Made by a program: the position numbers and the translations under genes. Below are positions 1 to 7,696 of a stretch of DNA of 64,000 bases, piece by piece. The notes beneath the pieces are model-generated. The model was not told the origin of the DNA. It searched no databases and worked only from the letters and a program-made list of their open reading frames with translations. The DNA is from Lewinellaceae bacterium (GTDB lineage: Bacteria; Bacteroidota; Bacteroidia; Chitinophagales; Saprospiraceae): the NCBI GenBank assembly GCA_016713985.1, contig JADJOD010000004.1:348324-412323 (forward strand), read 5' to 3'. Within the stretch, counting starts at the first letter, position 1; the number at the start of each line of letters is the position of its first letter.

Positions 1-3000
1 TTGTGCACAGGAGAGCGTACCCACCACACCCAGTTGAACCGTGGGTAAAGTGGGATCATAGTTGATTTCAAATTGGCTGATTACACAATTCGCTGTGTCA
101 GAATACATTCCGGGCTGGCAATATTCCTGACCGTTGTACGTCACGCAAAGTTGCGCGCAGGAAAGGGTACCCACCACACCCAATTGAACATTTTGCGGTT
201 GATTCACGGTCAGCGTCGCCGTTGCGGTGGAAGTGCACCCGTTGACCCCGGTAGTAGTGAGTGTATAGGTCGTAGTCACGGAAGGCGACACCGTTATTTG
301 CGGCGTCATATCGTTCGTACTCCACACATAGGTATTATTGATATTGGGGGAGATTGCGGCCAAAGTGGCGCTTTCTCCCACACAAATAGTTGACGGTGAA
401 GAAATTGCGACATTCGGCGGCATAATATCATTGAGGACCGTAAAGGATAGGTACTGGCAAGGCGGTGCATTCGGATCCGGATCTTGTATCTGGTAGAGCC
501 CCGGGCTGGTGTATGTGTCGCCCATAAAATCAATCGCCGGGTTGTTACAGGTGAGTGTGCCAATGGTACCGAAATTGATTACCTGTTGAGGTTGAACCAC
601 AACCGACTGATTCACCGTGGAATCGCAGCCCTGGAAAGAAACAAGTATCGTCTGAAAAGACTGTGAAGCAGTGGGGCACACCACATCGCCCCAGTCCAAC
701 GTTGCGCAATCGCCCTCACAAATGGTAATTGGCGGCGCCGTGACAAAGATCGGGCCGTTGCCCGCAACGAATACCGTCACGTCGTCGCTGGCCGTGCAGC
801 CATTGAAGGTATTGGTCACAACAAGGGTATAAGTTGTTGTTACAGAAGGAGAAACGCTGGTTACAGGGTTCGTGGGGCCGCTGCCCCAGTCAAAAATGTA
901 CAAAGGATTGGGCACCCCGGCGCCGATGGTGGCGCTTTCTCCCAGACAAATACTCTGGTCAGGTCCCGCATTGGCTGTGGGTGGAATTTGGTCCTGCGTC
1001 AGCACGAGGTATTGCGTCAGGCAATTTGTTTGTGATAACGTATCAATCCCCGGAGCACAATACGGTTGTCCGTTGTAAAAATAACAAGGCTGCGTACAGG
1101 TAAGTACGCCGTATTCATATTCTACGTCGTGGTGAATTGTAATGTCCAATGGCAGCGTGGTGAACACGCAATTGGCCGTGTTGCAACTGCAATACGCATT
1201 GGTGTCCATCGCCACAGTATCTATATCCGGCAAATCAATGGTTTCCCAATACACTGAAATCTGACCGTTCAGGACGGTATCCACACCCAGCAAACTGGAA
1301 TCGACTTGTACCGTAATGGTATAGACATTGACGCTGTCACTCAAATAATTCATAGATGGAGGAATGACCCAGTGCAGCACCATCGAATCATTTTGTCCGA
1401 AGGGCAAACAGACTTCTATCGGCGGGTCGTAATACACGCCGTCGCCTCCGACCGGCTGGCCGGGGGTGATGTTGCATTGCGGCGGCACCAGCGTATAGGT
1501 AGCGATGTCGGCGGGACAAAGGTCGGTCGGCCCGTCGATATAACCGTCTGTGCAAGAGCAACTTGAAATTCCCGGTTCAGCGGTACCGATCCCGCTGGCC
1601 ACATGGGTCTGGAACTTGCATTCCGCGCCGTAAAAACCGTCTACAACGATGAAAAAGGGTTCGCCCGGTGTAATTCCACCGGCAGTCAGGTGTGCAAGGT
1701 TGCCGTCTTTGGCGGATACAAAAGATTTCAAGGTCAACGTATCGCAGTCGCCCGTAAACAGGAAAAAGCCCAGTTCATTGCCGTTCTGGCAATCAAATAC
1801 GTGGAAATCAATCGTTAGGGAGTCTTCACAAGCCACCGCGCGCAGCCAGCCGTTGTTTTCAAAAGGTGGAACATTTCCAATAAAAACAGCTGTCGAATCG
1901 GGGGTAAGTCCGGCGTTTGTGCTGCAATAACCTTCCAGAAAATTGCCGCACAACAAAGGCGCATCGCCGCAGAGGTCTGCCAGGGGGGCCGGAAGATTAA
2001 AATCAGCACAAGTCGGTGGCGGCAGTAAACACGGTGCATCGCCGGCAAGGGTTTGGGTGCAGGCGCCGGCGGAAATGATCGAAAAATTATACGGCGTCCC
2101 GCAAGGGATCGGGTCGGACGTAAAAATGTTGTTGATCAGGGTGCCGTTCCCGCCGGTAACCTGGGTTCCCGGGAAAGAATTGACGGAAAACAAAACGGTG
2201 TAAGTCGAATCGGTCACCTGAATAAACGGGTCGGCCCCGTATCCACAATTGGTAATGGTTTGCCCGGAGGAGTCCAACTGGTTCGCTGTGATGTCAAAAT
2301 CACAGGCATCGAGGTTGATGCCGTCGACCACGAGGTAATAAATGTTGTCCGGGTTGTTAAAAATAGGCACATTCATTTGGCCCGAACTGCCATCCGGAAT
2401 GCTGATACAACTGCCCAAAGGGTACAGGTTGTCACAACTTCCGCCACCCATCAGGGCAAATTCAAGTCCCTGATTGTTTTCGCAGTTATTCACCTGAATA
2501 TCAAGGTTCAACACATCGCCGCAGGCCGCAATAGCGTATAGATTCGGGTTTTCTAATGAAAAACACGGGGTAACAGCGTTCCAAAAATCCGGTTGCCACC
2601 AGGTATACCCGCTGTAGGTACAGCCGTTGTTAAAATTCACCAGGTCTAATGAACCTGCGCAATACAAAGGAGTCGCTTCGCAGGGAACATCGGTAAACGT
2701 AGACGGTCCGCTTGAAATAATAATGGGTGGTACGAAGGCCGAACAACATCCGGGGATACAATCGACACACTGCGTCGGATTGATTCCCGGGCAGGTATGG
2801 GATAAGGTAGCCGATACGGCGCCGGCAGTAACCGTCTGGTTGAATTGTACGGTGACGGTAAATGCACCGGGGTTGGGGCTGATGATTTCCATACCCGGGG
2901 GCAAATTCCATTGCACGACGAGGCAACTGTCTAAGTAATAATCCGACCAGCTTTGTGAACATCCGGGCGTAGTTGTCGGCGGGCATCCGGGCAATTGTAA

Positions 3001-3546
3001 ACTAAGGGTCGACGGGCCACAAGGCAGTGTTTGAAAATTGATGGATGCGGTGGCGCTGCTTCCATTGCCCGGCGGGGTATCGTCGACACCCTGTATATCC
3101 AGTGTAAACTCGCAGAAGTCGCCGAGATAACCGTCGATGAGCAAAATATAGGGTTTGCCGGGCTCCACGGTAGCGGTAAGGGTAATCGGTGTGCTGCCCA
3201 AACCCAGGCCGCCCCCGTTGCAGGCGATCGGCAAATAACATTCTTCCAGCAGTGCAATTTGCAGGCCGTTGCCAAATGAACAGTTGCTCGGTATGACTGT
3301 TACCGTCAATTGTGATGAACACGGCACAAGTTTTAAAAACTGGGTATTTTCGAGGGTTCCGCAGAAATTAAAATTGCCGACAGGAACGTTGTTAAAAAAG
3401 GTATTCCCCATAAAATGGGTGTTCAGATAGTAGCCGCAGTATACCGTGGACGTTTCACAAACCATGTCGGTGGGCAGGCAGGACTGCGCGGAAATTCCGG
3501 TGGCCATTAAACCCGATAAAACGAATACGTAAATCAGTTTTTTCAT
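1..3546 (-). CDS. Secreted Ig/PKD-like adhesin, N-terminal 1182 codons (runs off the left edge)
   Basis: Reading the minus strand from the ATG at 3546 gives an uninterrupted frame of 1182 codons to base 1, with no stop, so the C-terminus is outside the window. The protein starts with a signal peptide (MKKLIYVFVLSGLMATGISA then Gln). It continues as a Cys- and Asn-rich beta protein with repeated themes such as CxxxLxLDI, FFIVVDG and YYLVVDG, found in repeat modules of Bacteroidota surface proteins. Around residues 885-915 and 1070-1105 there are PKD/Ig-like repeats of the ICVGESATL...VSPSVTTTYTL...NGCT type. A shorter sequence, QLGVVGTLSCAQ, occurs twice near the end. Known proteins of this kind are exported by the T9SS and end in a CHU_C or type A sorting domain, but that end is not visible here. 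It is transcribed divergently from the lipoprotein at 3679. A role in adhesion or as a cell-surface polymer is inference. Confidence 0.85.
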   Translation of the reverse strand, partial: MKKLIYVFVLSGLMATGISAQSCLPTDMVCETSTVYCGYYLNTHFMGNTFFNNVPVGNFNFCGTLENTQFLKLVPCSSQLTVTVIPSNCSFGNGLQIALLEECYLPIACNGGGLGLGSTPITLTATVEPGKPYILLIDGYLGDFCEFTLDIQGVDDTPPGNGSSATASINFQTLPCGPSTLSLQLPGCPPTTTPGCSQSWSDYYLDSCLVVQWNLPPGMEIISPNPGAFTVTVQFNQTVTAGAVSATLSHTCPGINPTQCVDCIPGCCSAFVPPIIISSGPSTFTDVPCEATPLYCAGSLDLVNFNNGCTYSGYTWWQPDFWNAVTPCFSLENPNLYAIAACGDVLNLDIQVNNCENNQGLEFALMGGGSCDNLYPLGSCISIPDGSSGQMNVPIFNNPDNIYYLVVDGINLDACDFDITANQLDSSGQTITNCGYGADPFIQVTDSTYTVLFSVNSFPGTQVTGGNGTLINNIFTSDPIPCGTPYNFSIISAGACTQTLAGDAPCLLPPPTCADFNLPAPLADLCGDAPLLCGNFLEGYCSTNAGLTPDSTAVFIGNVPPFENNGWLRAVACEDSLTIDFHVFDCQNGNELGFFLFTGDCDTLTLKSFVSAKDGNLAHLTAGGITPGEPFFIVVDGFYGAECKFQTHVASGIGTAEPGISSCSCTDGYIDGPTDLCPADIATYTLVPPQCNITPGQPVGGDGVYYDPPIEVCLPFGQNDSMVLHWVIPPSMNYLSDSVNVYTITVQVDSSLLGVDTVLNGQISVYWETIDLPDIDTVAMDTNAYCSCNTANCVFTTLPLDITIHHDVEYEYGVLTCTQPCYFYNGQPYCAPGIDTLSQTNCLTQYLVLTQDQIPPTANAGPDQSICLGESATIGAGVPNPLYIFDWGSGPTNPVTSVSPSVTTTYTLVVTNTFNGCTASDDVTVFVAGNGPIFVTAPPITICEGDCATLDWGDVVCPTASQSFQTILVSFQGCDSTVNQSVVVQPQQVINFGTIGTLTCNNPAIDFMGDTYTSPGLYQIQDPDPNAPPCQYLSFTVLNDIMPPNVAISSPSTICVGESATLAAISPNINNTYVWSTNDMTPQITVSPSVTTTYTLTTTGVNGCTSTATATLTVNQPQNVQLGVVGTLSCAQLCVTYNGQEYCQPGMYSDTANCVISQFEINYDPTLPTVQLGVVGTLSCAQ

Positions 3547-3645
3547 GAAGGTGGATGAATTTGACGGATGAGATACGAATAATTTGTTATGCGCTGCCGC
3601 GACTGCAAAATAAGACTATTCGAAACTAAGTTCGCGCAGGCATGC

Positions 3646-3653
3646 TACCTTTG
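3646..3653 (+). promoter_or_regulatory. Bacteroidota-type -7 element TACCTTTG upstream of the lipoprotein
   Basis: TACCTTTG is an exact match to the TAnnTTTG -7 consensus of Bacteroidota primary sigma factor promoters. It lies 25 bp before the ATG at 3679. The -33 TTTG partner is poor: the nearest candidate is TTCG at 3619-3622, with a spacing of about 23 bp. Confidence 0.45.
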
Positions 3654-3678
3654 TTTAAATCATTTATTCCCATCCGTG

Positions 3679-4461
3679 ATGTCTGTTTTTCGAATATTCA
3701 TTTTTTTTGCATGTATTTCGTTGATTATCAACTCTTGCGGCGAACGTATTACCTTGAACTACAACTCCGGCGCCGAATCGCAATTCCCGTACTTCCCCCT
3801 CCGGACAGGCAGTTATGCCGTATACCGCGTCGACAGTATTGTTTATGATTTTTCATCGGGCGGGGGTATCCTGCGCGACTCCTCCGGCACTTTTGTGAAA
3901 GAAGTGGTGGCCGACACCCTGCGCGACCAGACCGGCCTGTTGCTCTATCAAATCGAACGGTACGAACGCAGCAACGACACCCAGCCCTGGCAACTGAAAA
4001 GTATCAGTAGCGCTTCCCGCACACCCGGACAGGCCATTCGGACCGAAAATAACCTGCGTTTTCTCAAATTGATTTTTCCCATGGACCGCCGCAGCGAATG
4101 GGACGGTAATATCTGGATCGATAAAAACCGGGAGATCGAAATTGCCGGCGAACGTATGCGCCCCTTCAGCAACTGGAACTACGAAGTGGATTCCATCGAC
4201 GTGCCCGCCGCAGTCGGGTCATTTTTTTTTGATTCCACCCTGCTCGTGACGGAAGCCGACGACAACAATATTATTGAGCGGCGTTATTCCCGGGTGCGTT
4301 ATGCAAAACATGTCGGCCTTGTGTGGCGGGAACAATGGATTCTCGATTCCCAGTACTGCAATCAATCGCCGCCGCCGGCAGATTGTGAAACCAAACCCTG
4401 GGAGGACAAAGCGGAAAAAGGGTATATTTTGAGGCAAACTATCCTGGAATTCAGCCTGTAG
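3679..4461 (+). CDS. Putative outer-membrane lipoprotein, function unknown
   Basis: The product is 260 aa and has a lipoprotein signal peptide, MSVFRIFIFFACISLIINSC, with Cys20 as the likely lipidated residue (LIINSC lipobox). The frame is open further upstream, but the ATG at 3679 gives the clean signal peptide and follows the TACCTTTG promoter element. The mature part resembles a beta-rich envelope protein: a segment near FPLRTGSYAVYRVDSI suggests a barrel-like sheet fold found in small Bacteroidota lipoproteins of unknown function. No catalytic motif is visible. The stop codon TAG (4459-4461) is the last three bases of the GTAG foot of the first palindrome of the downstream repeat array, so the array begins exactly at the end of the gene. 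The gene is divergent from the large adhesin at 1-3546. Confidence 0.75.
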   Translation: MSVFRIFIFFACISLIINSCGERITLNYNSGAESQFPYFPLRTGSYAVYRVDSIVYDFSSGGGILRDSSGTFVKEVVADTLRDQTGLLLYQIERYERSNDTQPWQLKSISSASRTPGQAIRTENNLRFLKLIFPMDRRSEWDGNIWIDKNREIEIAGERMRPFSNWNYEVDSIDVPAAVGSFFFDSTLLVTEADDNNIIERRYSRVRYAKHVGLVWREQWILDSQYCNQSPPPADCETKPWEDKAEKGYILRQTILEFSL

Positions 4462-4712
4462 CGCGAACTTCAGTTCGCGTTACGTAATCATGCGAACTAA
4501 AGTTCGCGTTACGCAATCATGCGAACTAAAGTTCGCGTTACGTAATCATGCGAACTAAAGTTCGCGTTACGTAATCATGCGAACTAAAGTTCGCGTTACG
4601 CAATCATGCGAACTAAAGTTCGCGTTACGCAATCATGCGAACTAAAGTTCGCGTTACGTAATCCGCGAACTAAAGTTCGCGCTACTTTTATACGAACTGA
4701 CGTTCGCACTAC
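4458..4712. repeat. REP-like palindrome array A (9 copies, 29-bp period)
   Basis: The array opens with a GTAG-footed copy (GTAGCGCGAACTTCAGTTCG..., 4458-4479). Six near-identical inverted copies of GCGAACTAAAGTTCGC follow, starting at 4492, 4521, 4550, 4579, 4608 and 4637, each 29 bp apart and ending in TTAC. An inverted copy ending in CTAC lies at 4664-4685, and a degenerate copy (TACGAACTGACGTTCGCACTAC-like, 4691-4712) also ends in CTAC. Each unit can fold into a short hairpin. The 7-bp spacer (ACGYAAT) is conserved between copies, which argues against CRISPR. The array belongs to the family of arrays B, C and D next to the transposase at 47,977. It fills the whole space between the lipoprotein stop and the rimM start codon. 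Confidence 0.85.
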
Positions 4713-4713
4713 T

Positions 4714-5247
4714 ATGGCAGAAAATCAATACATCGGCATCGGCTACACCAAAAAAACGCACGGGTTAAAAGGTGAACTCAAACTCATCGTGGAAGATCGT
4801 TACCTGGAAGATTTCCTCAAAAACGAGCGCATCTTTGTCGATGTGAAGGGCACAAAAGTCCCTTTTTTTATCACCAACGTACGCGGCAAAGGGGAAATGA
4901 TCCTGAAACTTGAAGACGTGGATTCATTGGACGTGGCCTATGGTTTGCAATCCCGCGAAATATTCCTGCGGGAAAAAGACCTGGTGCCCGATCACGAGCG
5001 CGAACTGGAAATAGAAGAAGAAACGCTTGAATATGAACACCTTACAGGTTTTTTACTGAGGGATAAAAACCTCGGCGAAATCGTAACGATCGAAGAAGTG
5101 CTGGAAATGCCGCAACAGGAAATGGCCCTGTTGAAATACAAAGGGCGCGAAGTGCTGGTGCCGCTCAACGAACGGTTCGTCGTGACGGTCGACGACAAAA
5201 CGAAAACCGTACATACCGACCTGCCGGAAGGCCTGCTCGACATGTAA
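4714..5247 (+). CDS. rimM: 16S rRNA processing protein RimM
   Basis: The product is 177 aa. RimM binds ribosomal protein S19 and helps maturation of the 30S subunit head; it acts in the cytoplasm. The N-terminal domain (about residues 1-90) begins MAENQYIGIGYTKKTHGLKG, matching the conserved family start (xxIGxxxKxHGLKGExKL). The C-terminal PRC-barrel domain includes the EYEHLTGFLLRDKNLGEI region and ends with VLVPLNERFVVTVDDKTK and LPEGLLDM, like the usual (hVP)...h..h.PEGLLDh ending. The frame is open upstream through the repeat array, but translation of repeats there is not homologous to RimM, so the ATG at 4714 is the start. The repeat ends two bases before this ATG, leaving no obvious Shine-Dalgarno sequence. 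Length is normal for the family. Confidence 0.93.
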   Translation: MAENQYIGIGYTKKTHGLKGELKLIVEDRYLEDFLKNERIFVDVKGTKVPFFITNVRGKGEMILKLEDVDSLDVAYGLQSREIFLREKDLVPDHERELEIEEETLEYEHLTGFLLRDKNLGEIVTIEEVLEMPQQEMALLKYKGREVLVPLNERFVVTVDDKTKTVHTDLPEGLLDM

Positions 5248-5263
5248 AATCAGCCATACCACA

Positions 5264-5326
5264 TTTCACGCAAAGGCGAAAAGATGCAAAGAGTTGAATG
5301 TCAAACTTTTGCGCCTTTGCGTGGAA
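5264..5326. repeat. Imperfect inverted repeat between convergent genes
   Basis: The arms TTTCACGCAAAGGCGAAAAG (5264-5283) and its near reverse complement (5306-5326, cttttgcgcctttgcgtgg...) are separated by about 22 bp. It lies between the convergent rimM and methyltransferase genes and could end transcription or stabilise both mRNAs. It lacks the T-run of a classical Rho-independent terminator. Confidence 0.6.
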
Positions 5327-5350
5327 AAAACCGATCGTGCAAGAATCAAC

Positions 5351-6268
5351 TCACCAATACGGGTTTCGCGGCAGTTTCACCACCCGGTAACCGGCGTCTT
5401 TCAACCCGCGCAAACAATCTTCCGAAGGCATTTCCTTAAAAATAATGGCCGCCATCGACTGCGGAGCAATAATTTTCAAAAAACTGAGCAGATTGAGCAG
5501 GAAAGACACCAAACGCACCTGAAGTTTGGCGAAGGAAAAACGATTGACCGGAAGTCCGTCCACCCCCTCGCAGTAGTGTATGTTCAGGCCCTTGAACGCT
5601 ACGCAGGGGTAATTCAGCCCCAACGCAACTTTTTCAATTTCCCGCTCTGATATTTTATACACGTAATTGCCCACGTCTTCGTAGGTATGTCGTCGCATCT
5701 CTTTGCCCAGCAGGAGTTTAAATACACCCAATGCGTTGATAATCTGCAAGATACCGCGAAAAAGCGCCTGCAAAAAATGGGTATAAACGTAGGGGTCGAC
5801 CGGCTCGTACAACACGGTCCCCCGGCGCCCGACGCGCAGCATTTCATACAGGGCTTTCATCGGGCGGGGAAAATGGTGGTACGACTCCTTGCAAAGAACA
5901 AAATCAAACGAGTTGTCGGCAAAAGAAAGCGCTTCGGCGTTTTCCTTGCTGTATTTTGAAATAAATCCGGCTTCCGCCCCTTCCCGCAGCAGCGCATCCG
6001 CAATGTCGCTTGCCGTTGCGTCGGCGCCTTTAGAGGCTAAGTAATGCGCGTCGCTGCCGTAGCGGCCATCACCCACCGTCAGCCAGGAAGCGCCCGGATA
6101 AGCCAGTAGCAGGGGGTCCGACACCGCGTTCCGCTGCATCGCCTGCTCATACCCGATGGTGCCTTCCTGAAACCAGTTCCGGGCGATTTGTTCGCGGTCG
6201 CCGCCTTTGCTGTATTTATAAAAGTGTTGTTCGTGGAGCGAATAACTTTTTTCAAATTGATCTGCCAT
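5351..6268 (-). CDS. Class I SAM-dependent methyltransferase (Methyltransf_11-like)
   Basis: The product is 305 aa. It has a Rossmann methyltransferase core at about residues 55-165. The SAM motif I is WLTVGDGRYGSDAHYLASKG, followed by motif II DATASDIADALL, a further motif SFDFVLCKESYHHFPRPMKAL and RVGRRGTVLYEPVDP. The HHF motif after the acidic turn is common in Methyltransf_11 enzymes that act in cell-surface or natural-product pathways. After the core there is a hydrophobic stretch at about residues 175-200 and another, VSFLLNLLSFLKII, near 260. The substrate cannot be told. The gene is monocistronic as far as visible, convergent with rimM and separated from it by an inverted repeat. Confidence 0.82.
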   Translation of the reverse strand: MADQFEKSYSLHEQHFYKYSKGGDREQIARNWFQEGTIGYEQAMQRNAVSDPLLLAYPGASWLTVGDGRYGSDAHYLASKGADATASDIADALLREGAEAGFISKYSKENAEALSFADNSFDFVLCKESYHHFPRPMKALYEMLRVGRRGTVLYEPVDPYVYTHFLQALFRGILQIINALGVFKLLLGKEMRRHTYEDVGNYVYKISEREIEKVALGLNYPCVAFKGLNIHYCEGVDGLPVNRFSFAKLQVRLVSFLLNLLSFLKIIAPQSMAAIIFKEMPSEDCLRGLKDAGYRVVKLPRNPYW

Positions 6269-6430
6269 CCCTGTTGATTTCGCTGCGAAGGTATTTCAAT
6301 GGAAATGATCGGCCAAATACGCCGTTCCGGGCGGGCGCAGGTTTTTCATTTATGATTTATTTAACAAATGTTTTTGATCTGCCGGAAACTATTTTGAATC
6401 ATACGTTCGTTGGAATACCGATTCCTTTCA

Positions 6431-6655
6431 ATGAACCAACCAAAACGTCTTGTTATGCACTACAATGCTGAACGAAATGAGCGCCGTGGCCGCCATCACG
6501 CACTGGTGCTTGCCATCGCCCTCCACCTTGCTTTTGCCGCCGTATTGTATTTTTATACGGCAGATCAACCGGACGCCGACATCGGCAAACCTACATTTGT
6601 CAAAATTGATAAACCACGCCCGGCGGGTAATTCCAGGCCGGCAGGAACCCCCTGA
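6431..6655 (+). CDS. Small single-pass membrane protein (74 aa)
   Basis: A short frame starting MNQPKRLVMHYNAERNERRG carries a basic N-terminal segment, one clear transmembrane helix (ALVLAIALHLAFAAVLYFY) and a short Pro-rich tail with KPTFVKIDKPRPAGNSRPAG. This is the layout of a TonB/ExbD-like N-terminal anchor, but the remainder of a TonB domain is missing. An internal start at 6455 (MHYNAER) is possible. A strong terminator 40 bp downstream supports a real transcription unit. Function is unknown. Confidence 0.6.
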   Translation: MNQPKRLVMHYNAERNERRGRHHALVLAIALHLAFAAVLYFYTADQPDADIGKPTFVKIDKPRPAGNSRPAGTP

Positions 6656-6695
6656 AAAGCATCCCTGTAGACTCCCCTGAAGTGAAAACAACGCA

Positions 6696-6732
6696 AACGC
6701 CGCACCCTCTCCCACAGTGTGCGGCGTTTTTT
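6696..6732 (+). terminator. Rho-independent terminator after the small membrane protein
   Basis: A 10-bp perfect stem, AACGCCGCAC (6696-6705) pairing with GTGCGGCGTT (6719-6728), is followed by a T-run (TTTTTTA). The stem begins 40 bp after the stop at 6655. It may also block read-through against the converging DUF4249 gene. Confidence 0.85.
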
Positions 6733-6806
6733 ATTCCTCCGAGGCAATGGCGAATGATCTTGCTATACTGAAATCCAAACTCTCGCGTATTTAGGCTCCA
6801 CGGTAC

Positions 6807-7658
6807 TCACCTCTTTACAATAGCGGTGTCGCGTTCATAAACGAGGCAGGTAAAAATGCCGAGCGGGTTGCCGGAGCCGGTCACGTTGCTTTTGATGGGC
6901 GACGGTTGTGCAAACGGGTTAATGTTGCCAAAAACAGCCAGTTGCACGCTTTCATAGTAGTCGTAGTAGTCTTTCGTGATATGGCAAACGGTATTGTACA
7001 CCGTATCGCCTTCCCTCAGTTCGTAACCCGTGCCGAAGGCCAGTTTGGTGGTCGTCAGTATCCGGTCGTCGGCCAGAAAATCCTGCTCGGGGATGCTGTC
7101 GAGCGAATTATAGTGAAGCAGGCGGCGGTAATAGTTTTTCGCCGCAGGATCGTCGGTGACATAGGTGAGGGCGCGGGCAATTGAATCGATGTCGGGGCTG
7201 AATTCCACCACCACGCTGTCGATGGGCACAAGCGGCAACATGATCGTGTTGCCCGTGATATTGCCTTCATTATCAGGCAAATTAATATTCAACTGATAAT
7301 CAATACCCGGTGTGGCGGGCACGATGTTCAAACCCGTGTAATTGAATAATTTCAGCGGACTGGGATCGAAGGAAAACGTATTGAACAGGGTGTCCGTCTG
7401 GCCGTTATAACTGATCGTCACCACAGCATCCTGGAGCAGGGTATTTTGAAAAAAGGAAGAATCCAGCCCGAAAGGGTCAAAAAAACTGTAACTCCGGGTC
7501 AGCAGCAGGCGGAAAGGTTTACCGGGTTCGAGGTAACATTCCACCACCGGTTGCCGCTCGTATTCCGGCAGTTCGATGTCCACTTCTTTGGACAGGTTGC
7601 AGGCGACAAATGCCAGGATGGCAACAGGTGCGATATATTTTAAAATATTGATTTTCAT
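6807..7658 (-). CDS. DUF4249 family lipoprotein, partner of the TonB-dependent receptor
   Basis: The product is 283 aa with a lipoprotein signal peptide (MKINILKYIAPVAILAFVAC; Cys20 as lipidation site). The next residues, NLSKEVDIELPEYERQPVVE, followed by CYLEPGKPFRLLLTRSYSFF, are diagnostic of the DUF4249 family: PEYEPQLVVEGxIxxGxxPxVxLTRSxSxF. Proteins of this family are surface lipoproteins encoded beside SusC-like or other TonB-dependent receptors. The gene lies 38 bp downstream of the receptor stop and is transcribed with it. No enzymatic motif is visible. It likely helps the receptor to bind or present an unknown ligand, which is inference from gene context. Confidence 0.88.
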   Translation of the reverse strand: MKINILKYIAPVAILAFVACNLSKEVDIELPEYERQPVVECYLEPGKPFRLLLTRSYSFFDPFGLDSSFFQNTLLQDAVVTISYNGQTDTLFNTFSFDPSPLKLFNYTGLNIVPATPGIDYQLNINLPDNEGNITGNTIMLPLVPIDSVVVEFSPDIDSIARALTYVTDDPAAKNYYRRLLHYNSLDSIPEQDFLADDRILTTTKLAFGTGYELREGDTVYNTVCHITKDYYDYYESVQLAVFGNINPFAQPSPIKSNVTGSGNPLGIFTCLVYERDTAIVKR

Positions 7659-7696
7659 TGCTTTAAAATATTGTTGTTGATAAGGGTTGATGTTTT

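Noticed and set aside
4458..4712. CRISPR array (29-bp regular spacing)
   Set aside because: The spacing is regular but the unit is palindromic, the spacer is only 7 bp and conserved, and no cas genes are present.
4606..4713. Longer RimM N-terminus (MRTKVRVTQS...)
   Set aside because: These 36 codons are a translation of the repeat array and have no counterpart in RimM proteins.
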